Below, one piece after another: positions 48,201-57,094 of a DNA stretch of 64,000 nt. The DNA comes from Planctomycetota bacterium (GTDB taxonomy: Bacteria; Planctomycetota; UBA1135; GCA-002686595), in assembly GCA_016795325.1 (NCBI GenBank), contig JAEUHY010000016.1, positions 124,001 to 188,000 on the forward strand, in the 5' to 3' direction. Each line of letters begins with the position of its first letter. Position 1 is the first letter of the stretch. The position numbers and the translations under genes are program-made. The notes beneath the pieces were generated by a model that searched no databases, was not told the origin of the DNA, and was given only the letters and a program-made list of their open reading frames with translations.

Positions 48201-48916
48201 ATCTGCGCGAGTGCGCCGCCGGGTTGCGCGCCGCGCGTGGTGGGCATGCGCGGACCGGCGTCGCCGGTGAGGTCGAGTTCGAGCCAAGCCGGACCGCCGT
48301 GCGGCGCTTCGAAGCCGAAGGCGAGCGCGCCCCAGCCGTACTCGGCGCCGGCGAGTTCGTCCGGATCGACGAACACTTCGAGTGCGGCCGGCGAACACGT
48401 GCGCCAGCGCTCGTTTTGCCCCGGATAGCCGCGATGGTTCGCGCTGTAGCCAGGATCGTTGAGCAGGGCCGCGCGGCGTGCAGCGTCGTAGACGTCGGGC
48501 AGCGGCCCGAGCACGAACGCAGGCTGCAGGTAGTGCGTCGACGGCGTCGGCGCGGGACCTCCGGAGCTCGCGCGCAGCACTTCGTAGCGCAAGCGCAGCA
48601 GTTCGAGCTCAGACGCCGCCGCCGGCGTGAGGCGCGCCGAGTCGAGCTTCGCGCAGCGAGCGAACAGCTCCATGCGGCCGGCGCTCGCCGATTCGCGCAC
48701 CATGCGCAGGCCCAGTTCCACGAGCGGATGCGACGGATCGCGCTCGATCAGCTCGACGAGCTCGAAGTTGCGGGCGCTGCGGTCGTCCGTAACGAAGTGC
48801 TCCGATTCGAGCACCGCGCTGGTCCAGGCGCGCGAGAGGTTCGCGTCCTGCGCGTGCGCCGCGAGGTTCCAGGACGAGGCGCCGACGAGCAGCGCGATGC
48901 GGATGGCGAGCTTCAT
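45242..48916 (-). CDS. TPR/DUF3857 transglutaminase-like protein with lost catalytic triad
   Basis: A 1224-residue exported protein (signal peptide LAIRIALLVGASSWNLAAHA). ATG 48916 shares a base with the upstream stop (TGATG), with AGGAG eight bases before; GTG 48919 is an alternative. Residues about 330-640 hold TPR-like helices. A DUF3857-like beta domain starts near 669 (AVYVFDDGAWEQVNHSRSVA). The transglutaminase core is recognisable by SQAQALHRFVSQAL and AILYAALLRIAGIDHDLV, but where the neighbour has GDC the protein has G-N-P913. The FNHCIAYV and YLDAT elements read LGRMLVVV and WCNLS. Cys, His and Asp are therefore all missing and the protein should be non-catalytic. It is probably a duplicated partner of the active upstream protein. 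Confidence 0.8.
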   Translation of the reverse strand: MKLAIRIALLVGASSWNLAAHAQDANLSRAWTSAVLESEHFVTDDRSARNFELVELIERDPSHPLVELGLRMVRESASAGRMELFARCAKLDSARLTPAAASELELLRLRYEVLRASSGGPAPTPSTHYLQPAFVLGPLPDVYDAARRAALLNDPGYSANHRGYPGQNERWRTCSPAALEVFVDPDELAGAEYGWGALAFGFEAPHGGPAWLELDLTGDAGPRMPTTRGAQPGGALAQIDDPSLRIKLNDGAPQGLDFLELERTRCVRLPVVLLAGGNEVLVVANFGARLRFSVRVLGTDGRPLAGLKPLRTLPTPGAPVAAEPPSSFPQDALAWLEMHNTGAASSLALLGAAHLWLGESVRGSSLLERAVALDPKSVGARLWTAEYFNGETYAPQSWARGKARALFDELLAEDPQNLRAAGSLLETLGAEDREEDALKMLAAAADAAPQSPTEPLQRAYLYTRLELDVPAERARLEAAERAGASPQVVNSLAQHWSRWGFERRALQTREAALDTNGVSPGELTSLAEASAELGDAEAALARHTRAASLGDADAKSALLQHLLQLEQFDAAEAVARELAEREPRNMYYRTALADIALQRGDRAAEREHLLAALQLAPADRDLRARLTDLGWSDPAAAFFKRWSIDPQTELANFDPARWNDHVVRAIDAAAVYVFDDGAWEQVNHSRSVARDLEGCEALGSQSEQEEMLRIFTLKGANGEVFEPALVNGEYVMPVLEPGDTVEAVWRNTGGHDREGRIVLGSWMFASQTEPFFLSRYVISAPKHLGLELVQRNFNGRHEVLDEGERVTHVFELREVDRVVPELGAPPANWTLPWVQFGTQRSRASMAEQARSELIASLRATPRLEEAAAKALEGLEGQTSQAQALHRFVSQALDKRNDSLSSATAALLQREGNPAILYAALLRIAGIDHDLVWSRGVDPRADPEPQPAFLDLSRWLGRMLVVVRPDDGEEAWCNLSVETMPYGACLNDAPRAEALNALTGDFLDTPDVPIDERAGEFSRLALVLAPDRSAQIDLTFELTGNMGYSWKDGLREAPSAALKQLATRIATTLVRGLEVETHEWRGLADEAPTALQVKGKHKRYLDQQKGELTCRLPFPLLQMGGAAGGEGERKQPYFFAQSAVRRWTARIELDPKLKLSQGVEALDLRCASASFVQTVRPDGEHAFVVERAIRIEPFLLPPEQFGEWAAFCKKLDEVDRAKLRIEVLE

Positions 48917-51900
48917 CACTTGTTCTCCTTGACCGAAGCCTCGATGGCGGCGGTGCGCAGCACGATCGTGCGGGTTTCCGCGTTCTGGATCTCACGCAGC
49001 GCGTCTTGGAAGTCCGCGTAGCGCGCCTTGGGGATGCGCCTCTCGTGCAGCGTGAAGGTGCGCTCGACCTCGACGCCCTGGTCGGTGCGCCGCGTCGTGA
49101 GCGAGTAGGTGACCAGGCCGTCCGCTTCAATGCGCTCGTTGGCCGGCAGCGCGCCGAGCTCGACGCCCTCGGGCAGGCGGTACGTGACGCGTGTGCGCAG
49201 CTCGAACGGGCGGTCGAAGACCATCTCCCACTCGCGTTCGCCCGCCGGCTCGCGCGCGGCCTCGAGGAGCCCGATGTTGTCGAACGACAGGCGCAGGTGA
49301 GCGCCCGCGGCGTCGCGGGTCCACACATCGGTCGCCTTGAAGCGCGCATCGAGTTGCGCCGGCGCGCCGATGTCCTCGAGCGTCGAGGTGCGTGCGTCGA
49401 GCACGTCGACCTTGCCGAACGCCTGCCCCAGCGCATCCGCGACGCGTTTGGCGAGGTCGCCCTTCTCGCCGCCGAAGCGGTAGCGCAGTTGCACGCCAGG
49501 ATCGCCGATGCTTTCGTCGCGCAGGCGCACTTCAGCGCCGCCCGCGGAGTCGAGCGTCACGTCGTAGCTGCGCACCAACGCGTTGTCGAGCGCGGGCGTG
49601 TAGTCGATGCGTTCGATCGAGCTCGCATCCGCGTCCACGTGCAGCACCTTCGCGCCCTGGTCGTCTGCGCGCAGGTACTCGATCGGGTTGCGGTCCGCCG
49701 TCGCATCGAGATAGAAGCCCGGTCGTTTGTCGGTCGCCGGGACGTAGGCGATGCAGTGGTTGAAGTGCCCGACCATGGCGATGTCGAGCTTTTCCTCGGG
49801 TCGGCGGTACTCGGCGTTGATCAGCACCGGGTGCGCCTTGACGCCGATCTCGGCGAGCAGCTGCCGCAGCAGGATCGACTTGTCTTTGCAGTCGCCGAAA
49901 CGCCGCTCGAAGATCGTCGCCGCGCTGAACGGCTCGTAGCCGTGCGTGCCGAAGCTCCACGCGTTGTAGCGAATCTCCTGGCCGACAAAACGTGCGATGG
50001 CGCGCACTTTGTCCATCTCGTCGCTCAGGCCCGCGGTGAGCTCGGCCACCTTCTCCTTCATCGCCGGCGTCGTGACGAACTCCTTCTCGATGAAGCTCCA
50101 CCACCAGCTCGCGAAGGCCTCCCAGCTCGGATAGGTGCTGACGTCGACCGTCGGCGCGAACTCGATGGCGTCGGGCATCGCCGACTGCGGCGTGGGGCGC
50201 TCGAGGTCGCGCGCCACCCAGCGGTGCACGGACCCGCCGTCGGGCAGCGGCGTCACGCTGTGCTCGAGCGCCTCGCCGTTGTGCGCCTTGGCGTAGATCG
50301 GCAGTTGCTGCGGCGCGAGCACGACGAGTTCCGCGCGTTGCACCGGAGCGAGTCCGCCCACGCTCGCTTCGTAGAAGTTGTGGCGCACGCCGAAGTACTG
50401 GCCGAACACGTCGGGACCGCGTTCGTCGAGGCGGTACTCGACGTCGACCAGATCGCCGACCTGCAGCGTCGGCAGGTCATAGAAGCGGCCGCCACCGCTG
50501 TTGCCGCCGCGCGGCGCGGGCGCGCGTTCGAACGTGCCGTCGGGCCGAACGACGCGCACGTTGTACACCTGCAAGGTCGTGCCGCCGGGGCGCTGGATCC
50601 AGTACTTGTCGAGCGATTTGACCCCGCCCGAGCTGTTCACGCGCAGCAGCACGTGCTCGTACATGTGCTCGCTTCCGTCGGCGTTGACGCGCCAGACCGT
50701 CGTGCGGTCGACGACGTGCAGCGGCTCGCTCGCGTCGCTCGGCGGCAACGCTGCGCTGCGCCGTTCGAGCGCGTCCCAGCGGTACGGCGCGTCGAACGGA
50801 TCCTGCGTGGACTCGAGCAACACCTGGCGCTGACGCCGGGCCTTGTCGTAGCCCGGATCGAGCCGGATCACTTCCGCGAGCCAGCGATCGGCCGCCGCGA
50901 GGTCGTTCTCACGTTGCGCGATGCGCGAGTACTGGAACGCGATGCGCGCGTCCTCCGGGCAGATCGTGTAGGCGCGGTCGAGCAGCTCGCGCGCCGCGCT
51001 GAGCTCGCCGCCGACTTCCAACGTGCCCGCTGCGTTCAGCATCGCATTGACGTCGCACGGCGCGCGCTCGAGCCACGCGGTCAGCAGGCGTTGGTACGTA
51101 GCGAGATCGCCTTCGCGACGGCAGCGGGCGAACAGCGCCTCACGCACCCGCACCTCGTGCACGCCGCTCTTGATCCCGCGTTCGAGCAGCGCGAGCTCGC
51201 GCGCGTCGTCGCCGCGCTCCAAGGCGCGCTCCGCCGCGGCGGCCACCTCGTCGTCGCGCAGCTGGCCTTCCCGCGTCGTCCAGATGTGCTCCACCAGTCG
51301 CCACGCTTCGACCGAGCGTCCACCTTCGCCCAGGACTCCGGCGCGGGCGCGCAGCGCGCGTGTGTTGTCGGGCGCCGCCGTGTGGGCGCGGCGCGTGTAC
51401 TCGTCCACGCGCTCCGGGATCGGGTTGGTCTCGTCGTAGAAATCGGCGAGGTCGAGCAAGGCGCCCACGTGCTGGGGATCGCGCTCGAGCACGCGCTTGA
51501 GCGGCGTCAGGCGCTCGTTGTGGCGGATTTCCTCGATGGATTCGCCCGCGCCGGGTTCATTGGCGCGCGCGACGAGGTAGAGCGTTTGCACGTCGTCCGG
51601 CTCGAGCGCCAGCGCGGCTTCGGCGTGCTTCTTCGCGCTGTGCGCGGCGATGTCGTCGAGCGAGCGGCACATGTGCAGCACCGCGAGCAGCCGGTGCGCC
51701 TCGGCGTGCTGCGCGCTGGCCGATGCGTCGGCGAGGGTGCGCTCGAGCGTCGCGCGCGCGTGCGGCAGTTCGGTTGTCTGCGCAGCGACGAACTCGCGCG
51801 GCGCGGCGGGCGCCTGCGACGCGTCCTGCGACCAACCGCTGAGCGGCCGCCCGTCGAGTTCGGTCAGCCGCGCCGTGAGGCTCCAGCCCGTGCCTTCTTC

Positions 51901-52785
51901 GACGCACGACTTGATCAGGATCGGGTTCCAACCTTCGCGCAGCGCGAGCACGACGCGGGTCTGGTCCGCTTCGGGCAGGCGCTGCACCTTGCTCGAGTGC
52001 GCGAGCGTGGCGCCGTGCCACACCTTCAGCGCGCCGCTCGAGCCCAGCGCGAGCACCACTTCGCGCGGCTGTTCGACGCGCACCGCGGTGGCGAGGTAGG
52101 CGACGGCCTGCGTGTTCGGGCGCAGCATCTCCTGCAGGAACACGAACGGCATCGGCTGTTCGGGCGCGGGGTTCGCACGCCAGCGCACCTCGCGTTCCTT
52201 GCCGCGTTGCACCGCATCGAAGTCGAGCGCGTTCTCGGGCGGCTGCGGCAAGTCGAAACCGGCGCCGCGTTCGTTCGGGAACGGCCCGATGAAGCGCCAG
52301 TCGACGAGCGCACCGTTGGCGCGCATCAGCCGACGCGCCTCTTCGACGCGGCCCGTGCGGGTGAGGCCGCGCGCGAGCGTGACGTCCAAGGCGGCGGCGA
52401 GTTCGGGCGGAGTGTTCGCCGGGAAAGGCTTGGCGGCCTCGAGCCGTTCGGCGGCGAGCCGCCACGCGTTCGTCTTGTCGAGTTCGTGCTCGAGCAAGTA
52501 CGCGGCGACGACCGAGTCAGCCACGAGCAGCGCGTCCGCCCACGGCGCCGAGCGCAGCCGTTCCGGCAGCTCTTCGAGCAGCAACTCGATCGACTCGAGC
52601 GGCCGGCCGCGACTGGTCAAGTCGAAGGCGCGGCGGGCGAGCTGCGGGATCGGCGCCCGCGGCGGCGCCGGGGTCGCCAACTCCGCGCTCACCTCGGTCG
52701 AGGCGGACTCGGCGCCGCTCTCGCTGGAGCGGCAGGACAACGCGGCAAGCAGGAACAGCACCCAGGCGCGGTTGTGGAGTTTCAT
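48916..52785 (-). CDS. TPR-DUF3857-transglutaminase lipoprotein
   Basis: A 1289-residue lipoprotein from ATG 52785; the leader FLLAALSCRSS gives a clear lipobox. ATG 52803 is an in-frame alternative six residues longer. Residues about 60-670 are helical repeats of TPR type (RALRARAGVLGEGGRSVEAW, AARELLDRAYTICPEDARIA). DUF3857 starts near 682 (HVVDRTTVWRVNADGSEHMY, SLDKYWIQRPGGTTLQVYNV). The transglutaminase-like domain is complete: Cys966 in RRFGDCKDKSILLRQLL, His1010 in GHFNHCIAYV and Asp near 1026 in FYLDATADRNP. The C-terminus resembles DUF3858. The domain probably acts as a periplasmic cysteine protease or cross-linking enzyme; the substrate is unknown. Directly followed by its degenerate paralogue. 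Confidence 0.88.
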   Translation of the reverse strand: MKLHNRAWVLFLLAALSCRSSESGAESASTEVSAELATPAPPRAPIPQLARRAFDLTSRGRPLESIELLLEELPERLRSAPWADALLVADSVVAAYLLEHELDKTNAWRLAAERLEAAKPFPANTPPELAAALDVTLARGLTRTGRVEEARRLMRANGALVDWRFIGPFPNERGAGFDLPQPPENALDFDAVQRGKEREVRWRANPAPEQPMPFVFLQEMLRPNTQAVAYLATAVRVEQPREVVLALGSSGALKVWHGATLAHSSKVQRLPEADQTRVVLALREGWNPILIKSCVEEGTGWSLTARLTELDGRPLSGWSQDASQAPAAPREFVAAQTTELPHARATLERTLADASASAQHAEAHRLLAVLHMCRSLDDIAAHSAKKHAEAALALEPDDVQTLYLVARANEPGAGESIEEIRHNERLTPLKRVLERDPQHVGALLDLADFYDETNPIPERVDEYTRRAHTAAPDNTRALRARAGVLGEGGRSVEAWRLVEHIWTTREGQLRDDEVAAAAERALERGDDARELALLERGIKSGVHEVRVREALFARCRREGDLATYQRLLTAWLERAPCDVNAMLNAAGTLEVGGELSAARELLDRAYTICPEDARIAFQYSRIAQRENDLAAADRWLAEVIRLDPGYDKARRQRQVLLESTQDPFDAPYRWDALERRSAALPPSDASEPLHVVDRTTVWRVNADGSEHMYEHVLLRVNSSGGVKSLDKYWIQRPGGTTLQVYNVRVVRPDGTFERAPAPRGGNSGGGRFYDLPTLQVGDLVDVEYRLDERGPDVFGQYFGVRHNFYEASVGGLAPVQRAELVVLAPQQLPIYAKAHNGEALEHSVTPLPDGGSVHRWVARDLERPTPQSAMPDAIEFAPTVDVSTYPSWEAFASWWWSFIEKEFVTTPAMKEKVAELTAGLSDEMDKVRAIARFVGQEIRYNAWSFGTHGYEPFSAATIFERRFGDCKDKSILLRQLLAEIGVKAHPVLINAEYRRPEEKLDIAMVGHFNHCIAYVPATDKRPGFYLDATADRNPIEYLRADDQGAKVLHVDADASSIERIDYTPALDNALVRSYDVTLDSAGGAEVRLRDESIGDPGVQLRYRFGGEKGDLAKRVADALGQAFGKVDVLDARTSTLEDIGAPAQLDARFKATDVWTRDAAGAHLRLSFDNIGLLEAAREPAGEREWEMVFDRPFELRTRVTYRLPEGVELGALPANERIEADGLVTYSLTTRRTDQGVEVERTFTLHERRIPKARYADFQDALREIQNAETRTIVLRTAAIEASVKENK

Positions 52786-52908
52786 TGTGTCTCTCGAGCG
52801 CATGAGGGTAGCGCCGAGCACGCCGCGCAGTTCCGTGTGGGCCGCGGGGCCCATGCGGGGGCCGCGAAATCCATCCGGCGCGATCCGACGCGTAGCCTGG
52901 GCCCGTCC

Positions 52909-53372
52909 ATGACCGAGACCCCGCAAACCTCCGCCCTCGTGCTGTTCGACGGCGTCTGCAACCTGTGCAACCGCGCGGTGCAGAGTGGCTGCTGGCTCGC
53001 GACCGCCGCGAGCGCTTGAGCTTCGCATCGCTCCAGTCGCAGGCGGCGCGCCAGGCGCTCGACGCCGCCGGCTTGGCGGACGTGCTGCTCGACAGCATCG
53101 TGCTGGTCGAGAACGGCCGCGTGTGGACGCGCTCCGACGCGGTGCTGCGCAGCTGGGGCTTCCGTGGTCGCTCGCCGGCGTCGCGCGCGTCCTTCCGCGG
53201 CCGCTGCGCGACGCGCTCTACGCCTGGATCGCGCGCCACCGCTACGCCTGGTTCGGCAAGCGCGACGCGTGCCTCGTTCCGTCGCCCGCGCTCCGCCGCC
53301 GTTTCGTCGACGCGGACGAGCCGCCGCCGAGCGCGCTGCCAGTGTCGAATGCGTCGACGAAGCGCGCGCTAG
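52909..53372 (+). pseudogene. Frameshifted DCC-family thiol-disulphide oxidoreductase (DUF393)
   Basis: The family signature LVLFDGVCNLCNRAVQ begins at ATG 52909, then the homologous reading jumps frame. Frame 1 ends its homology at 52983. Frame 3 continues from about 52986 (WLLARDRRERLSFASLQSQ to TRSDAVLR, 53150). The frame beginning at 53153 then gives LGLPWSLAGVARVLPRPLRD and HRYAWFGKRDACLVPSPALR, to about 53330. Each change needs one missing base or a larger deletion. No proper stop closes the final frame near the expected end, so the 3' limit given is approximate. Intact DCC proteins are about 130-150 residues with a CxxC site, present here as CNLC. Sequencing or assembly error is the main alternative. 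The rest of the gap (to 53618) holds nothing recognisable. Confidence 0.7.
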
Positions 53373-53618
53373 CGAGTCGGCGCCGCGTGGGATCTCAGCG
53401 CGTGGCGCGGCCTCGGCGCGCTGCTGCAGCAGGCAGACGTTGGCGCTGCATCGAGGACGAGCCGCAGTTCGGACCCGCTTTGAAGTCGAGCGTCGAGCCG
53501 AGTGCGCAATGCGCAAAGCGAATCCCACGACATCCGACGTTCGGGATCGTGTGGTTGCGCAGCGCTGGAAGCGGGGCGCGCAGCTCGCGTGTGGTTCGCG
53601 GGCGCACCGCGCAAGCGT

Positions 53619-55607
53619 TCACTCGCTGATCACGACGTCGAGGATCGTGTCGCCGACCTCGAGCTGGTCGAGCACGTCGAAGCCTTCGCGCAATTCGCCG
53701 AAGATCGTGTAGCGCCCGTCGAGGTGCGGTGTCGCGCGGTGCGCGACGAACAACTGGCTGCCGCCGGAGTTGACGTAGTCCCAGCGCGGCATGCCGAGCG
53801 AGCCGCGCACGTACTTGCGCGGCGAGATCTCGTGCGGGAGCTCGTCCTCGCGGCCGCGCCAAGTTCCGCCGCCGTTGCCGTCGCCGCGGAAACAGCCTCC
53901 TTGCACGACGAAATCGGGCACGACGCGGTGGAACGTGAGCCCGTCGTAGTGGTCGCGGCGTGCGAGTTCGACGAGGTTGGCGACGTGCTCGGGCGCTTCG
54001 TCGTGGAAGAGCTCGAATACGAGCTCGCCACGCGACGTGACGAGCTTCATGCGCGGCCGGCGCTCGAAACGCAGCGGCGCAGGCGGGCGCTGCGGCGGCG
54101 GAGCAACTTGCGCGGCGAGCGCGTCGAGTTCGGCCGCGGACATGCCCAGTTGTTCGAGCTCCGCGCGCGCGGTGCGACGCACGAACGGATGTTCATCGCG
54201 CGCGGCAAGCGTGAGCAGCGGCGTCGCGCGCGCGCCGAACTTGGGGAGCAGCTTCACGATGTTGAAGCGCACCTCCGGGCCGCCTTCGCCGCGGCTCGTC
54301 TCGAAGCAGCGTGCGAGAGCGTCGAGGTCCGTGTCTTCGAGCATCTCGGTGAGCGACAGCACTGCGGCCATGCGGATACCGAGGTCCGCGTCGCCGAGCT
54401 GCTTGATCAGGAACGCGCGCGTGAGTTCGCTCTTGTGCTTGGCCAGCGCCTCGAGCGCTGCGCCGCGCAAAGCGAGGCCTGGGCGTTGCGCGAGTGCGAA
54501 GAGCATGTCGACGCAATTCGGATCGTTCGAGGCCGCGAGCCCGTGCGCTAAACCGATCCACTCCACGTCGTTGCGGATGGATGGCTCGAACGCGGCGATG
54601 GAAAGCGGGAAGTGCGCGAAAGAAGCGTCGCCGGTGCGGTCAAGGTTCAGCCGTCCCCACACAGGGAGCATGCACGTCAGCAGCGCCGCGCGAACGCTAC
54701 TCGAGGGGTCGGATCGGAGAGGGCTGGAGGAATGATCCCACAGCGCTCGCACCAGGTGCATGTCGAGTGCTTCGAACTTGCCGCCTCGTTCTATGGTCTT
54801 GACCGACGTGGCGAGCGCCTCGAACGCCCCGCGCCGCACGTGCGGATTCGCCTGCGAACGCGCCTCGAGCAGAGCCACCGCCGCTTCCGCAGCGCGGCTC
54901 GCGCTCAAACTCTGCGTCGCTTCGTACGCCACGCGCCAATCGGCGTCACCGAGCGCCCGCACGGCCGCGTCGCGCGCCGCCGGTGCTTCGATCGAGGCGC
55001 GCAAGCCGCGCACCGCGAAGATGCGCTGCTCAGCATCCGACGACGACGCGAAACGCACGAACGCGTCGAGCGCTTCCTCGCTCTTGCGGCGCTCCAACGC
55101 GTACAGCACGTAGGTCTGCACACTCACGTCCTTCTCCGTCGCAAGAGCGCGGATCAGGCGCTGGTTGACCACTCCCGGCTGCGCCGGCCAGCGGCCCGCG
55201 CCCTGCGCCGCTTCGAGCCGCACGCGCGGGTCGGCGTCGTCGAGCGCTTCCAGCACGCGCTCGTGCAGGTCGGGGCGATCGAGCTTGGAGAGCGCCTCGA
55301 TCGCGCGCGCCCGAACGAGCGCGTCGCGGTCGGCCTCGTGATGGTCGAGCGCGAGGTAGACCAGCTTGTCTCCGGCGCTCGGATCGCCGCGCACCCCAAG
55401 TGCGAACGCCGCTTCGGCGCGCACGCTCGCGTCCGGCGCGAAGAGCTGCGTGAGCAACGCACGCGTCACTTCCGCGCCTTCTTCAGGCCACGCGCGACGT
55501 CCGAGCGCGCGGACTTCGTCGAGCTCTTTCGTCGCGACCGCGTTGCGCGGGCTCGCGCACGCGGCGAGCGTCGCCGTAAACACCACCAACCAGCGGGCCC
55601 ACTGCAT
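53619..55607 (-). CDS. HEAT-repeat lipoprotein with C-terminal cyclophilin-type prolyl isomerase
   Basis: A 662-residue protein from ATG 55607. The leader ends in a lipobox (VFTATLAACASP). Residues about 30-500 are HEAT/PBS-type repeats (APDASVRAEAAFALGVRGDP, LDDADPRVRLEAAQGAGRWP, LGDADWRVAYEATQSLSASR, LGDADLGIRMAAVLSLTEML). Residues about 515-662 are a bacterial cyclophilin: MKLVTSRGELVFELFHDEAP, the active-site stretch TFHRVVPDFVVQGG with Arg561, RGSLGMPRWDYVNSGGSQLF and YTIFGELREGFDVLDQLEVG. It should catalyse cis-trans isomerisation of X-Pro bonds outside the cytoplasm, with the repeats binding client proteins. It ends 17 bases upstream of the EAL-HDOD gene's stop side, on the same strand. 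Confidence 0.9.
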   Translation of the reverse strand: MQWARWLVVFTATLAACASPRNAVATKELDEVRALGRRAWPEEGAEVTRALLTQLFAPDASVRAEAAFALGVRGDPSAGDKLVYLALDHHEADRDALVRARAIEALSKLDRPDLHERVLEALDDADPRVRLEAAQGAGRWPAQPGVVNQRLIRALATEKDVSVQTYVLYALERRKSEEALDAFVRFASSSDAEQRIFAVRGLRASIEAPAARDAAVRALGDADWRVAYEATQSLSASRAAEAAVALLEARSQANPHVRRGAFEALATSVKTIERGGKFEALDMHLVRALWDHSSSPLRSDPSSSVRAALLTCMLPVWGRLNLDRTGDASFAHFPLSIAAFEPSIRNDVEWIGLAHGLAASNDPNCVDMLFALAQRPGLALRGAALEALAKHKSELTRAFLIKQLGDADLGIRMAAVLSLTEMLEDTDLDALARCFETSRGEGGPEVRFNIVKLLPKFGARATPLLTLAARDEHPFVRRTARAELEQLGMSAAELDALAAQVAPPPQRPPAPLRFERRPRMKLVTSRGELVFELFHDEAPEHVANLVELARRDHYDGLTFHRVVPDFVVQGGCFRGDGNGGGTWRGREDELPHEISPRKYVRGSLGMPRWDYVNSGGSQLFVAHRATPHLDGRYTIFGELREGFDVLDQLEVGDTILDVVISE

Positions 55608-55624
55608 GGGCCGATGGTAGCGCT

Positions 55625-56836
55625 TCAGCTCGTTTCGACGGCCGACTGCATCTTGTCGGCCCAGGCCAGCGCCGCGACGTAGGCGCCGCCGAGCTCGTCG
55701 ACATCGACTCCGTCGAGCAGCGCGCGGTTCCACTCGGCGCGCTCGCAGGCGATGGTCGCGCCGAGCGCTTCGCCGAGTTCGCCGCGCCGCTCGAGCAACG
55801 CGGCCGTGATCTCGGCGTCCAGCGGCAGTTTGGCGATGACGTTGCCCATCGACTCGTCGAGGAACGCGTCGAGCACGGAAAACAGCCCGGCGACGAAGTG
55901 CTTCTGCGGATCGCCGCTGCGCATCGAACCGAGCAGTTGGCAGTAACGCGCGCGGATCAGTGCGATGCGCGCGAGCTCCGGCGGTTTGGTGGACAGCGAG
56001 CCGAGGATCATCAGCGTCGCGACCGCACGCACACGATCCAGACCGAGCATCGTGATCGCGTCGCGCACGTGCTCGAAGACGCGCGAGCGGCCGATTCCCG
56101 CCGAATTCGCGTAGCGCAACAGCCGGTACGACAGCGACACGTCGAGCTGCACGATTTCAGCCACGCGCTGGATCGTGACCTCGGCGCTGTTGAGCTCGCC
56201 GATCACCTGCAGGAGCCGCAGGCGATCGCTGCGGACTTCGGCGCCCTTCACCGACTCCGGGCGCGTGAGGAAGTAGCCCTGGAAGAGCTCCGCGCCGCCG
56301 CTGGCGCAGGCGTCCACCATCTCGCGTGACTCAACCTTCTCGGCGAGGAGTACGCGGCCGCTCTTGGAGAGCCCCAGGAAGCGCGAGCGCGCCTCCTCCG
56401 CCGAGCGGCCCAGGCAGTCGAGCTTGATGAAGTCGCTCAACTCCACCAGCGCGGCCGTGTCGGGCTGCACTTCGAAGTCGTCCAGCGCGATCGCGAAGCC
56501 GCCGGCGCGCGCTTCGTGGAGCGCAGCGAGGACCTCGGGTTCGTCGCGCACCGACTCGAGCACCTCGAGCACCACGCGCTCCGCGGGCAGCGCTTCGAAC
56601 GCTCGCCGCACGAGGAAGTCACGCCCGACGTTGATCCACGCTTTGTGCTCGCTCACCAGGGCGTCGAAGCCCACGTCGAGCATGGCGCGTGTGATCACAT
56701 CGGCCGTGGCGGCTGTGGCGTCGGCGAACTGCGCGCTGTCGGCCTGGGGCGCGCGGAACAGCAGTTCGTAACCACAGACCCGTAGGTCGCGGCCGTGGAT
56801 CGGCTGGCGAGCGAACAGTGTCGGGTGAGGAGGCAT
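55625..56836 (-). CDS. EAL and HDOD domain signalling protein (YuxH/CdgJ-like)
   Basis: A 403-residue cytoplasmic protein. ATG 56836 (MPPHPTLFARQPIHGRDLRV) matches the family N-terminus; a 28-residue longer start is less likely. The N-terminal EAL domain shows YELLFRA, WINVGRDFL, VLEVLESV, ALDDFEVQP, FIKLDCLG, LLAEKVES and LFQGYFLTRP. The DDFE/AEKVE forms are those usual for EAL-HDOD proteins and differ from canonical phosphodiesterases, so activity on c-di-GMP is uncertain. The C-terminal HDOD domain (about 200-390) has VSLSYRLLRYANSAGIGRSR and DAITMLGLDRVRAVATLMIL. The relatives influence motility and surface attachment. It may be cotranscribed with the downstream HEAT-cyclophilin gene, 17 bases away. 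Confidence 0.92.
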   Translation of the reverse strand: MPPHPTLFARQPIHGRDLRVCGYELLFRAPQADSAQFADATAATADVITRAMLDVGFDALVSEHKAWINVGRDFLVRRAFEALPAERVVLEVLESVRDEPEVLAALHEARAGGFAIALDDFEVQPDTAALVELSDFIKLDCLGRSAEEARSRFLGLSKSGRVLLAEKVESREMVDACASGGAELFQGYFLTRPESVKGAEVRSDRLRLLQVIGELNSAEVTIQRVAEIVQLDVSLSYRLLRYANSAGIGRSRVFEHVRDAITMLGLDRVRAVATLMILGSLSTKPPELARIALIRARYCQLLGSMRSGDPQKHFVAGLFSVLDAFLDESMGNVIAKLPLDAEITAALLERRGELGEALGATIACERAEWNRALLDGVDVDELGGAYVAALAWADKMQSAVETS

Positions 56837-57031
56837 CGGCGGGGCCCGGGTGCGTGCGAGCTGGGAGGCTCCACGTGCGGCCGACCCGTATCGGTCGGCG
56901 CGCGCCTTGTGTTTCACCACTTTTCACCGATTCGTCCGGAGTTCTTCAGGATTCGCCGCGACCGTCGTGCGGAAGAACTTTCGTGGTTCGCGCGCTGCGC
57001 GCCGCGACCGGCTCGGCGCCGAAAGCAGCGA

Positions 57032-57060
57032 GGGGCGCTTCGGTGTGACCGAAGCGCCCC
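57032..57060 (-). terminator. Hairpin after the pentahaem cytochrome gene
   Basis: A perfect 13-bp stem (57032-57044 with 57048-57060) and 3-nt loop lies about 35 bases past the stop of the minus-strand cytochrome gene. Stem GC content is high; no T-run follows. The rest of the gap to 56837 shows nothing else. Confidence 0.7.
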
Positions 57061-57094
57061 CCGCGCGAAGCTCGCGACTCTCGGGTCGCAGGCG

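Noticed and set aside
49006..53019. 1337-residue open frame on the plus strand
   Set aside because: It is antisense to the transglutaminase lipoprotein. Only its last 36 codons, which are the start of the DCC-family gene, are meaningful.
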